From CAYWMP01 sp964459445 (GTDB lineage: Bacteria; Desulfobacterota; DSM-4660; Desulfatiglandales; HGW-15): a DNA stretch of 21,703 bases. The notes below the pieces were generated by a model, which made no database searches, was not told where the DNA came from, and was given only the letters and a program-made list of their open reading frames with translations. The DNA lies in the NCBI GenBank assembly GCA_964459445.1, contig CAYWMP010000099.1:1-21703 (forward strand), read 5' to 3'. The position numbers and the translations under genes were made by a program. The first letter of the stretch is position 1; the number at the start of each line of letters is the position of its first letter. Below are positions 7,298 through 16,045 of this stretch, in pieces.

Positions 7298-9223
7298 GTG
7301 GATCAAGAAATCGGAAAGGACGAAACAACGATGGCAACCGAATCCTTCCAGGCAGCCGATGGAGGGGATCGGGGGGAAACACAAGGGGAGGGTGTAACAG
7401 ACACATCCGGGACTGATACCAGCCTGATGGTGCATGTGAGTCTTTTGGACAGCCTCATGAACCTGGCCGGCGAGCTTGTCCTGGGCAGAAATCAGCTTCT
7501 TCAGGCCCTTGCCCTAAAGGATAGCAGGAACACGGAACAGGCCGGACAACATCTGGATCTCATTACAACGGAATTGCAGGAAGCCATCATGCTCACCCGA
7601 ATGCAGCCCATCGGCAGCATATTTAATAAGTTTCCCAGGGTGGTCAGGGATCTGGCTCTGAAGTTGGGCAAAGAGGTGGACCTCTCCCTTGAAGGAAAAG
7701 AGGTTGAATTGGATAAGACCATTCTCGAGGCCGTCGGCGATCCCCTGACCCATTTGGTTCGCAATGCGGTTGATCACGGCATCGAAAGCCCCGAGGAACG
7801 GGAAAGGTTAGGAAAAGAGTCAAAAGGAAAGGTCCTGCTCAAGGCATTCCATGAGGCAGGCCAGGTCAATATCGAGATTACCGATGATGGAAAGGGTTTG
7901 GACAGCGATAGACTGGCGGCCGCCGCTGTTGACAAAGGTCTGATTGGGGAGGATCAGGCCCGGATGATGTCTGAGAAAGAAAAGCTCGACCTCATCTTTC
8001 TGCCCGGCTTATCCACGGCCCAAGAGGTGACCGATGTGTCCGGCCGGGGCGTGGGCATGGAAGTGGTCAAAACCAATCTGGATAAACTCGGCGGCGTAGT
8101 GGATATCCACACCCAGCTGGGAAAGGGGACGACTTTCCGTACAAAGCTTCCCCTGACCCTGGCCATTATACCCAGCCAGATAATTACTACGGGAAAAGAT
8201 CGATTTGCGATTCCTCAGGTCAACATGGACGAGTTGCTTCGTATCCCGGCCGCCCAGGTCAAGGAAAGAATCGAAAAAGTGGGTGATGCGGAGGTGGTAA
8301 GACTGCGAGGACAATTACTTCCTCTTTTGGATCTGGCAGAGGTGCTCGGTATTGAGAAGACCTATATTGATCCAATAGACGGCAGAGAAAAGGCTGACCG
8401 AAGGAAGAATATCTCAGACAGGAGATCGAGAAAAAGATCTTTGATGGAAGAAGATGCCAAAGACCAAACAGTGGTAGAATATGACCGCCGCTCCGAGGGA
8501 GACAGGCGTTATCATGCGGATGGTTCCGTAAATATCGTCGTCGTATCTGCGGGGGAAGCGAAGTACGGGCTGGTTGTGGACAAACTGCACGATTCTGAAG
8601 AGATCGTGGTAAAACCCCTTGGGCGTCATCTTACCCATTGTAAGGGATATGCCGGGGCAAGCATCATGGGGGATGGTCATGTGGCCCTCATCCTGGATGT
8701 GGCCGGTCTGTCCAAGATGGCGGCGTTGAGTACTATAAAAGGCGCAGATAGAGCGGATGAAAAGGGCCTCGAGGCACTAAAGACAAAAGAAGACACTCAG
8801 TCTCTCCTCATTTTCAGGAATGCAGAGGACGAGCAATTTGCCGTGCCCTTGGATCTTGTCCAGCGGATAGAGAAGATAAAAAGGGCAGATCTCGAGGAAG
8901 TGGGCGGTAAGAGAGTCATCAAATACCGTGGAGGAAGTTTGCCCGTTTCCGCCATTGAGGATGTGGCGGATGTGAAGCCCCTGGCTGACAAGGAAGAGGT
9001 TATCGTGATTGTGTTTCTGATGGATAGCAGGGAAGTGGGGCTTTTGGCTACAGGGCCTGTGGATGCCGTTGACGTTGAGGCAACCTTTGACGAAACAATT
9101 ATCAAGCAACCGGGGATTACGGGCACTGCCGTCATAGGGGATCATACGACCCTTCTGGTCGATATCCTGGGGATGATGAAAACCCTAAATCCGAATTGGT
9201 TTTCGGAACATGAGGAGAATTAG
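7298..9223 (+). CDS. CheA-like kinase lacking the P1/HPt domain (P3-P4-P5-P5)
   Basis: A chemotaxis-type histidine kinase without its own phosphorylation site. GTG 7298 has AAGGAG nine bases upstream. About 43 residues of low complexity precede P3 dimerisation (about 44-110). P4 is intact: N-box HLVRNAVDHG from His152, DDGKGLD, and GRGVGMEVV from Gly249. A first CheW-like P5 (about 285-470) is interrupted by a charged insert with four Asp-Arg-Arg motifs (367, 374, 396, 402). A second CheW-like domain follows (about 485-640). The frame upstream of 7298 holds only about 30 codons back to a stop, so no HPt or P2 fits. Rhodobacter sphaeroides CheA4 is a known P1-less CheA that phosphorylates P1 on CheA3; the same trans arrangement is inferred here. 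It could also be structural only, but P4 motifs look active. Confidence 0.92.
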   Translation: MDQEIGKDETTMATESFQAADGGDRGETQGEGVTDTSGTDTSLMVHVSLLDSLMNLAGELVLGRNQLLQALALKDSRNTEQAGQHLDLITTELQEAIMLTRMQPIGSIFNKFPRVVRDLALKLGKEVDLSLEGKEVELDKTILEAVGDPLTHLVRNAVDHGIESPEERERLGKESKGKVLLKAFHEAGQVNIEITDDGKGLDSDRLAAAAVDKGLIGEDQARMMSEKEKLDLIFLPGLSTAQEVTDVSGRGVGMEVVKTNLDKLGGVVDIHTQLGKGTTFRTKLPLTLAIIPSQIITTGKDRFAIPQVNMDELLRIPAAQVKERIEKVGDAEVVRLRGQLLPLLDLAEVLGIEKTYIDPIDGREKADRRKNISDRRSRKRSLMEEDAKDQTVVEYDRRSEGDRRYHADGSVNIVVVSAGEAKYGLVVDKLHDSEEIVVKPLGRHLTHCKGYAGASIMGDGHVALILDVAGLSKMAALSTIKGADRADEKGLEALKTKEDTQSLLIFRNAEDEQFAVPLDLVQRIEKIKRADLEEVGGKRVIKYRGGSLPVSAIEDVADVKPLADKEEVIVIVFLMDSREVGLLATGPVDAVDVEATFDETIIKQPGITGTAVIGDHTTLLVDILGMMKTLNPNWFSEHEEN

Positions 9224-9276
9224 AGCTCGGGGAATATGGCTTCTGCTACCGGATGGTTTTGATTCTTGGCCTGAGA

Positions 9277-9314
9277 GGGGTACCCCCTCAGATTCGTGCA
9301 TAATCGGGCGGTTG
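9277..9314 (+). repeat. Candidate Tn3-family terminal inverted repeat
   Basis: The stretch begins GGGGTACCCC and lies 67 bases beyond the stop of the minus-strand Tn3 transposase remnant, where the transposase-proximal end is expected. Tn3-family ends commonly begin GGGG, and from memory Tn4430 begins GGGGTACC. The 38-base length is the family norm, not measured. The same bases form most of a near-perfect palindrome (9271-9291), so a terminator for the che cassette is an alternative. No matching right end was found in the window. Confidence 0.45.
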
Positions 9315-9343
9315 GCACTTTTGGGCAAGAAAATTGTTGTCCA

Positions 9344-10279
9344 TTAAAATAAGGGCTCAAATTCTTTCCTGGCGGCCGATGAATCCATCCCAGGGAAATG
9401 TTGAAAAAAGAATTGTCCATACAGATTAATATGGGCATGACCAAATGGTGATAGAAATCCCAGATCTTCCTGATTGATTCGATACCCCTCTTTTCTGAGA
9501 GATCGTATAGCCCTTTGCATGTATATCGTATTCCATATCGCTAAACAAGGAATCATCAAATTGATAGAGGACGCCACACACAGCCGCATATCAGGATCTT
9601 TTTCCCGAATGACACCCTGTCTCGCGTAACGTAACTCCTTTGCCAGAGCATTTCTTGATTCGCCTTTGTTAAGGTCCCGTAAAATTCTTTTGCGATATTC
9701 TTTGTCTCCGGCAATCTCGAGGATATGGCGGGTTCTCACTAATCGCCCCCGATTCCGGAGGCCCTTAAAAAGAGAGTGTTTCCGATTAAACGCACTCACT
9801 TTGCGGATGATGTGTGACGCGCGAGTCCGGCCATTTTGGATGGTTGCGGATATTCGTTGTACCGCCGCCCACTGGTTGGCGATTGATTCGGGGCTAATCC
9901 TTCCATCGAACAACTCCTGAAATTCCACGTCATATCCTTCACCATACCATAAGGTAAGATCTGGAAGCTTTGCCATTCGGGGGGCAAGCCGAAATCCCAA
10001 AAGATATGTGAGAGCGAACACTATATCCGTATATCCATGGGAATCAGTGTAATGTTCTCGGGGCATCAGTGATAGCGCATGATATAGAAAGCCATCCAGG
10101 ACATATGTCGCTTCCCGAGCTGATGCAGGGATAATCTGGGTGCAAAACGGTGCATAATTGTCTAATATATACGTGTAAACCATAAAGCCTCGCCGTTTCC
10201 GCCGGAATCGCTGGCGGTGATAAACTGCGCCTAAAGGATGACCGGCGGCGGCAAATCCCCAACCATCGGAACTTGATGT
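9344..10279 (-). pseudogene. Tn3-family transposase, C-terminal DDE fragment
   Basis: This is a remnant of a roughly 1000-residue Tn3-type transposase. The frame carries family motifs in order: TSSSDG (first Asp, codon 10267-10265), YILDNYAPF, the REHYTDSHGYTD block (second Asp, codon 10045-10043), LGFRLAPRM, LNKGESRNAL (catalytic Glu), and HINLYGQFFF near the end. The DDE triad is present, but about 650 N-terminal residues are gone. Similarity starts abruptly after a TGA at 10282-10280. The first Met (10183) is internal to the domain, so this is not a functional start. It lies between the che cassette and the second hybrid kinase. Confidence 0.85.
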
Positions 10280-10472
10280 TCAAAATTTTTGAGAAATAAG
10301 GTATATTTCACCAACTTTCTAAGATCTGTGCGTGTTGCAAACATGGGTAAGCAGCTTAAAAAGGACTCAAGCCCTCGAGTTAAGATCCAGGAAGGCTGAT
10401 CTGGGGCATTTATCGCCATTGTATCAAGGCAGATGAAGTCAGGTTCTTTGAGGGCTAACAGGAGGCGACCTC
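10280..10472. other. Junction region beyond the Tn3 remnant, no assigned gene
   Basis: The minus strand is open from about 10460 to 10231 and would encode a peptide with protein-like composition (ILTRGLESFLSCLPMF, RTDLRKLVKYTLFLKNFEH). It has no ribosome site that I can see, reads into the transposase fragment in another frame, and is antisense to the leader of the next gene. It may be a fragment of a lost gene. I do not recognise it. Confidence 0.3.
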
Positions 10473-13400
10473 ATGGATAGCAGACTAGACTACGAAGCGA
10501 TGAAGCAATGGAAGCGTAGAACACTCTGGTTTTTCTGTATCTCACTCCTCTGTTCGTCTATCCTGATTCATCCCGCATATCGATCCTATGGGCAGGACGT
10601 GACAAAGAAACAGGTGCTGGTTCTTAACTCCTATCACAGGGGTTATAAGTGGACCGATGACATCACCGAGGGGATTTTATCCGTATTTGGACCTGAGAAG
10701 GAAAATGTGAGCTTGTATATAGAGTATATGGACAGCAAGAGGGTGTCGGATGAGCAGTATTTTGAGAGCTTGCGCGAGATATACAAACACAAGTTCAGAA
10801 ATGTCCGTTTCGATGTGATTATTTGCTCTGACGACAATGCCTTTAACTTCTTGCTCAAGCACAGAAACGAGATATTTCCTGACACCCCCGTCGTCTTCTG
10901 CGGGGTCAACTATTTCAATGAATCCGATCTGGAGGGCCATGACCTATTTACGGGTGTGAATGAAGAAGCGAACTTAAAGGCAGGCATTGATCTCGCCCTA
11001 AAGCTACACCCTGACACAGAACAGGTTGTGGTCATTACGGATACAACAACGACAGGCAAAAAGATCCACACCGAATTGATGGAGATCATCCCGGCCTATC
11101 CGGACACCATAGAATTCATCCTTTTTGAAGATATGGAGATGAAGGAAATCCAGGAGAGAATACAGGGCCTTCCTTCTGATAGTCTGGTGTTTTACACGTT
11201 TTTCTTTCGAGATAAATCCGGCAAGTTCTTCGAATATGATGAAAGCATTTCTCTGATTGCCGAGAAATGTGCAGTCCCCATTTATGGCGCATGGGATTTA
11301 AGTCTGGGCCATGGGGTTGTGGGAGGCATGCTGACCAGCGGATATCATCAGGGGGAAGCGGCAGCAAAGACAGCCCTGCGCATCCTGCAAGGCGAAAGGG
11401 TAAAAGATATTCCCATTATCAAAGAGAGTCCGAATCGCTACATGTTTGATTATCACCAGCTGGATCGTTTTGGCATCAAACTGTCCAAGTTACCCGAGGG
11501 CAGTATTGTTATCAACAAACCCCGCTCCTTATATGCTGAACGCAAAGGGTTAGTTTGGACGGTCATTGCGAGTGTAGGAGGTCTTTCTCTTGTTGTCTTC
11601 GCCCTTTCACTCAGTGTCCTGAAACGCAAGCAGGCGGAAGAGAAGCTCAAAGAGGCACATGATAAGCTGGAACAGCATGTTGCTGAGCGTACGAGGGATC
11701 TGCATGAAATGAACCAGCAATTAAACCTGGAGCTGTCTCAGCGCATGAAGACTGAGGACGCCTTGCGGCAAAGCGAGCGCTATTATCGGACTCTACTCGT
11801 CAGCCTGCATGAGGACATCCTGGTGATTGGCCGGGATTATCTGATCACGGACATTAATGACGGTTATCTGGTAAAAACAAGATTCAAACGGGAGGAGGTC
11901 ATCGGAAGACCTTGTTTTTTGATCTCACACGCCTATCACGAACCATGCCATAGGTTTGGTGAGGATTGCCGGCTGATAGAGGTGTTTAAAACGGGTGATC
12001 CCCAGACCTGCCGTCACGTGCACACCCGCAGCGATGGCGACAAGATCTGGATGGACATCATTATGTCGCCCCTCAGGGATGAGAATGGGAATGTCACACA
12101 CGTGATTGAAGCAGCGCGGGATGTGACCCACCTCATAGAGATTGAGAAGGCCTTACAGGAGAGCGAGGTCCAGTACCGAACACTCTTCGAGTCATCTCAG
12201 GAAGCGATCTTCCTGATGAAAGGAGAGGGCATTGTCGAGTGCAATCCAGCCACTGAATCCCTGTTCAAGTGCGGTCGTGAGGAGCTCCTAGGCAGTTCGA
12301 TCTTTCGATTCTCCCCTGAGGCGCAGCCAGACGGGAAATCATCCAAGGAAAAGGGGGCAGAATACGTTCGGCTGGCAATCAGTGGAATCCCCCAGCGCTT
12401 CGAATGGGTGCATCACACCTGCCAGGGAGACCCTCTCGATGTTGATGTCTCCCTGAGCCGCATACGCATCGAGGAGGAATCCCATCTTCTCGTCCTGGAG
12501 AGGGACATAGGCGAAGAGAAGCGGTTGCAGAAGCAGCTTCAACAGGCCCAGAAAATGGAAGCCATAGGGACCTTGGCAGGAGGCATTGCCCATGACTTTA
12601 ACAACCTACTCATGGGCATTGTGGGAAATGCCGCTCTCATGCTTTTGGACATGGGCAGCAAACACTTGCACTATGAGAAACTCAAGAATATCGAACAATA
12701 CGTCCAGAATGGCGCTGAGCTTACAAGACAATTTCTGGGTTTCGCCAGGGGCGGGAAATATGAAGTCAAACCAACGGTTCTCAATGATCTCATCGAAAAC
12801 AGCTCAAGGATGTTTGGTCGCACAAAAAAAGAGATAATGATTCACAGGAAATATCAAAAAGGCATATGGCCGGTGGAAGTTGATTCTGGGCAGATTGAGC
12901 AGGTACTCCTGAATCTCTATGTGAATGCATGGCAGGCCATGCCGGAAGGAGGAGAGCTATATCTTGAAACAGTTAATGTCGAGCTTGATGAGTACGATGT
13001 GAAGGCCTATGGCCTGAAGCCTGGGAACTATGTGAGAGTCTCTGTGACCGACACCGGCATGGGTATGGACATGGCCACCCAACAGAGGATTTTTGAGCCC
13101 TTCTTTACCACGAAAGAGATGGGAAGGGGAACAGGCCTGGGTCTTGCTTCTGCCTATGGCATCGTCAAGAATCATGGTGGCATCATTAATGTGGAGAGCA
13201 AAAAAGGTGAAGGAACGACCTTTAACATCTATCTACGAGCTTCGGCAAGGAAAGTTACAAAAAAGGAGGCGAAGCCCCAGGAGATTCTAAGAGGTTCAGA
13301 GACGATTCTTCTTGTGGATGATGAGAATATGATCATCGATGTTGGCAAGCAGATATTGAAAAAGCTGGGATACAGGGTCTTCACAGCAACGAGCGGAAGA

Positions 13401-13670
13401 GAGGCCATAGAGGTCTACGAGAAGAATAAAACCGGCTTTGACATGGTCATTCTGGATATCATCATGCCGGATATGGGGGGCGGCCTGGTCTATGATAGGA
13501 TGAAAGAGATCAATCCCAATGTAAGAGTTCTCCTTTCAAGTGGATATAGTATTCATGGGCAAGCCAAAGAAATATTGGAGCGAGGATGTGATGGGTTTGT
13601 ACAAAAGCCCTTTAACACAAAGAACCTGTCGCAGAAGTTAAGGGAGATCCTGGACAAGGAATCGGCTTGA
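10473..13670 (+). CDS. Hybrid histidine kinase with ABC substrate-binding-like sensor, two PAS and REC
   Basis: A 1065-residue membrane sensor kinase. ATG 10473 has AGGAGG seven bases upstream. A signal-anchor helix (about 14-35) leads into a periplasmic domain (about 45-335) resembling the ABC_sub_bind family (VLVLNSYHRGYKWTDDI, DVIICSDDNAFNFLL, PVVFCGVNYF), which suggests small-molecule sensing. TM2 is about 359-383, followed by a coiled coil. PAS1 has Cys481, Cys492, Cys499 and Cys513, and a second PAS follows. The H-box GGIAHDFNNLL carries His707. HATPase has NLYVNAWQAM, DTGMGMD and GTGLGLA. The receiver has phosphoacceptor Asp995 (LDIIMPDMGG) and Lys in VQKPF. No HPt or partner regulator is adjacent, so its output is unknown. 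All catalytic residues are present. Confidence 0.95.
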   Translation: MDSRLDYEAMKQWKRRTLWFFCISLLCSSILIHPAYRSYGQDVTKKQVLVLNSYHRGYKWTDDITEGILSVFGPEKENVSLYIEYMDSKRVSDEQYFESLREIYKHKFRNVRFDVIICSDDNAFNFLLKHRNEIFPDTPVVFCGVNYFNESDLEGHDLFTGVNEEANLKAGIDLALKLHPDTEQVVVITDTTTTGKKIHTELMEIIPAYPDTIEFILFEDMEMKEIQERIQGLPSDSLVFYTFFFRDKSGKFFEYDESISLIAEKCAVPIYGAWDLSLGHGVVGGMLTSGYHQGEAAAKTALRILQGERVKDIPIIKESPNRYMFDYHQLDRFGIKLSKLPEGSIVINKPRSLYAERKGLVWTVIASVGGLSLVVFALSLSVLKRKQAEEKLKEAHDKLEQHVAERTRDLHEMNQQLNLELSQRMKTEDALRQSERYYRTLLVSLHEDILVIGRDYLITDINDGYLVKTRFKREEVIGRPCFLISHAYHEPCHRFGEDCRLIEVFKTGDPQTCRHVHTRSDGDKIWMDIIMSPLRDENGNVTHVIEAARDVTHLIEIEKALQESEVQYRTLFESSQEAIFLMKGEGIVECNPATESLFKCGREELLGSSIFRFSPEAQPDGKSSKEKGAEYVRLAISGIPQRFEWVHHTCQGDPLDVDVSLSRIRIEEESHLLVLERDIGEEKRLQKQLQQAQKMEAIGTLAGGIAHDFNNLLMGIVGNAALMLLDMGSKHLHYEKLKNIEQYVQNGAELTRQFLGFARGGKYEVKPTVLNDLIENSSRMFGRTKKEIMIHRKYQKGIWPVEVDSGQIEQVLLNLYVNAWQAMPEGGELYLETVNVELDEYDVKAYGLKPGNYVRVSVTDTGMGMDMATQQRIFEPFFTTKEMGRGTGLGLASAYGIVKNHGGIINVESKKGEGTTFNIYLRASARKVTKKEAKPQEILRGSETILLVDDENMIIDVGKQILKKLGYRVFTATSGREAIEVYEKNKTGFDMVILDIIMPDMGGGLVYDRMKEINPNVRVLLSSGYSIHGQAKEILERGCDGFVQKPFNTKNLSQKLREILDKESA

Positions 13671-14465
13671 CCAATAAGCCCGAATTGGAGAGGCTGGAAG
13701 CGGGGTCCGAGGCCAATTGGGCGAAGCCCCTAGGTTCTATTATGGCTATTACCCGATCTTATCTCTTTAGAATCCTGTTTGCCAACCTGGCAACTCGTGC
13801 GAAGTCAAGACGATATCCCAAGTGTGGGCAGGACATAAAGCTGCAGGAGCAGCCAAATCCCAACGATTAGAATAATCAACCATCCGTCCATCTATCTATC
13901 TCACCTAATGTTTATTACTCATACCTTATCATGGTAATTTCCTGTAGGGCACACGGCCGCAGGAGCCTAGGCTACAATTAAAAGATATGCTTTGGGGGGC
14001 GAGTAAGGGCAATGAGACACTTTTTTGATTAGTTAGCGTACATGAGCGCACCAATCGGGGTGATATCCTAAATTTGGTACAAAAAACCTTTCCTCAAGAC
14101 CAATCATATGTTCCTGAAATTGGGAAGAAAGCATCCCTTGATTCGTTTGAAATCCTCCTTCCAAAACTAGTGCGCCCCAAAACAACAAAAGCCGATCAAA
14201 AATAATGGTATTGAACGGCCTTCCCAGCCTCCTTCCGGGAGTCATGTCTCTTTCAGACACTTAATGCTTACAAACTACGAAAGGGAAAGATTAAACTACA
14301 CATGGAATCTTGAATCCTAACCCAGTTTCCATTCACGTGCTTTTACACGTTAGTTATTTATGCCGTTCCTAAATTCCTTTGCAAGCGATTTTTAGGGCGC
14401 TCGGAGCAGAGAGTGATTTTAGAAATCTCTGCACAGATAGCAGCGAATGCGAGCAATTATATTAA
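13671..14465. other. 795-bp region without a supported gene
   Basis: No open frame with a ribosome site and recognisable content is seen on either strand. Two short frames (13667-13870 plus, 14033-14260 minus) are judged spurious or remnants. No tRNA, CRISPR or clear terminator was found by eye. It marks the switch from plus-strand signalling genes to minus-strand accessory genes. Confidence 0.5.
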
Positions 14466-15404
14466 TCAGGAATCACTCATCGCTGGGTCACTTTTACGCT
14501 CCAATGCATTGCGGTCCCACCCGGCGAGTTCAGCAGCCGCTTCATAGGTGCTCTGCAAGAAATCCAATAGCATGGTGTCGGGTTCGCCAGCTGTTCGCAC
14601 GGCCTCATAGGGTAGTATGAACTCGCCAAGCTCCTTATGGTAGTAAACCTCCTCCGGTCGCACAAGGTACTCGCTGAAGCCTTCCGGTTCAGGGTAAGCG
14701 TATGCGTAAAAGGCGGCCTCGCCCAGCCCTGCTCCTGGCCAGAAACCGGCACTCGATACCTCATGCGAATATGCCTCTTCCATCACCCAATCAGCACAAT
14801 TAGGGACACCGCCTGGGTGTTTTGGCGCAGTCCGCCCCGAGAAGCGGGTTACAGCTAGATCGAATGCGCCCCAGAAGAAATGCACCGGGCTCCCCTTCCC
14901 AATGAATCGGGCCCGGAAGTCGGTGAAGACGCGATGCATTTGCAGCAAGGCTCGCCAGAAGCGTCCGACCATCTTCGGGTCGTACGCTGCTTGCTCCTCG
15001 TTTTCAGGAAAGGATTGGATGGGATCGGGGATCTCGACGGGCATCGGCCAGATGCGCGCTTCGATGTCCAGCTCGCTAAGAGTCCGCATAATTTTCCGAT
15101 AGAAGTCTGCCACCGACATCGCCATCAGGTTAAAGGAGCGGCGCTCGCCTTCGGACGTAGTAATATGCATCCGGTGATCGCTAAAATCAAAGTCGATTTC
15201 GAAGGCGCGAGTGCCATAGGGGATGAAGGAGGTTGTCAGTCCACGCGCCGTGACGTAGAAAGGAACGTGCCACGAGTGGTTGATCCAGGGCATCTGGGAT
15301 AGACGAATTTTTCCTACGATTTGGCTCCAAAGGTGGAGCGTCTCGTATGTGTCCTGCCACTGATCTAGCGGCAACTTCGGCCAGTGCTCGTTTTGTATAG
15401 GCAT
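14466..15404 (-). CDS. DUF5996 family protein
   Basis: A 312-residue soluble protein matching the DUF5996 family as I remember it: WPKLPLDQWQDTYETLHLWSQIVGKIRL at the start, WHVPFYVTARGLTTS, FEIDFDFSDHRM, SPVHFFWGAFDLAVTRFSGR in the middle, and an aromatic-rich segment (AAFYAYAYPEPEGF) later. Length is usual for the family. No signal peptide or membrane helix is seen. The biochemical function is not known. ATG 15404 has GGGGGA about nine bases upstream. It lies 56 bp downstream of the 194-residue unknown protein on the same strand, as possible cargo of the integrase-bearing element. Its base composition looks richer in G+C than the AT-rich neighbour upstream. Confidence 0.85.
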   Translation of the reverse strand: MPIQNEHWPKLPLDQWQDTYETLHLWSQIVGKIRLSQMPWINHSWHVPFYVTARGLTTSFIPYGTRAFEIDFDFSDHRMHITTSEGERRSFNLMAMSVADFYRKIMRTLSELDIEARIWPMPVEIPDPIQSFPENEEQAAYDPKMVGRFWRALLQMHRVFTDFRARFIGKGSPVHFFWGAFDLAVTRFSGRTAPKHPGGVPNCADWVMEEAYSHEVSSAGFWPGAGLGEAAFYAYAYPEPEGFSEYLVRPEEVYYHKELGEFILPYEAVRTAGEPDTMLLDFLQSTYEAAAELAGWDRNALERKSDPAMSDS

Positions 15405-15460
15405 GACTATTTCCCCCTATTCTTTAGCTGCCCAACTTTGATTTAGGTTGGGCCACATAA

Positions 15461-16045
15461 CTACTTTGAAAAATACACCTCTTTAGCAACGTAATCCCTA
15501 AATGGTAGCAAGCACCCACTTTCCTCTTCTTGCCATAGACCAAATTTTCGCAATTCCTTCGAGTACCTCTGCCAGTCTAAACCAAAGACTCTCGCCTGAC
15601 AATCGCGACGTGCTCGCGAAAACTCGTTCACAGGCATATATTCTTTTCCTCCATAATTCATTTTAAGCAATTTCAAGGCTTCACCTCTAGATATGTTTCT
15701 GAATTTCTGATCGAGCATTTTCGATATTACGTTTATCATGATAGGCAATTCGCCTTCTGAGAGGTAATCGCGTATCTCGTCGCATAAATTCTGTGATTCC
15801 TTATCGCTTATGCCAAGCATTTTAGCTGATATCACTCCAACAATGGCATGGATGAAAGCCTTTTCAAATATGCCTTCGTGCACTTCGGAGAACTTTTCCT
15901 TTGCCTCGTTGTATTTAATTAGCGCCTCATCATTGAAAGCCCCGTCGTTGCAAAGGCTCTGGATTTTGGCCGCTAAGCCACCAAGATATAAGTGCATAAG
16001 TAAATCGTCATTAATACCTATTTCGCTTTTTTCCATTACTATCAC
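15461..16045 (-). CDS. Hypothetical protein overlapping the integrase 3' end
   Basis: I do not recognise this 194-residue protein. It looks soluble and mostly alpha-helical, is rich in Glu, Lys and Leu, has no signal peptide or membrane segment, and ends with an aromatic and basic stretch (ARVFGLDWQRYSKELRKFGLW). GTG 16045 overlaps the integrase stop as GTGA, so translation was probably coupled to the recombinase. ATG 16036, three codons in, is an alternative start. The overlap suggests a protein travelling with this integrase type. The integrase is now broken upstream, so expression may be lost or driven from elsewhere. Confidence 0.7.
   Translation of the reverse strand: MIVMEKSEIGINDDLLMHLYLGGLAAKIQSLCNDGAFNDEALIKYNEAKEKFSEVHEGIFEKAFIHAIVGVISAKMLGISDKESQNLCDEIRDYLSEGELPIMINVISKMLDQKFRNISRGEALKLLKMNYGGKEYMPVNEFSRARRDCQARVFGLDWQRYSKELRKFGLWQEEESGCLLPFRDYVAKEVYFSK

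Noticed and set aside
9271..9291. Near-perfect palindrome as a Rho-independent terminator of the che cassette
   Set aside because: No T-run follows, and position and GGGGTACC start fit a Tn3 end better. A terminator role is not excluded.
13667..13870. 67-codon plus-strand frame starting TTG at the stop of the second hybrid kinase
   Set aside because: It has a rare start, no ribosome site beyond the overlap, no recognised motif and unusual composition. Most likely chance.
14033..14260. 75-codon minus-strand frame in the 795-bp gap
   Set aside because: It starts with GTG without a ribosome site and has no family resemblance. It could be a remnant, but this is not supportable.
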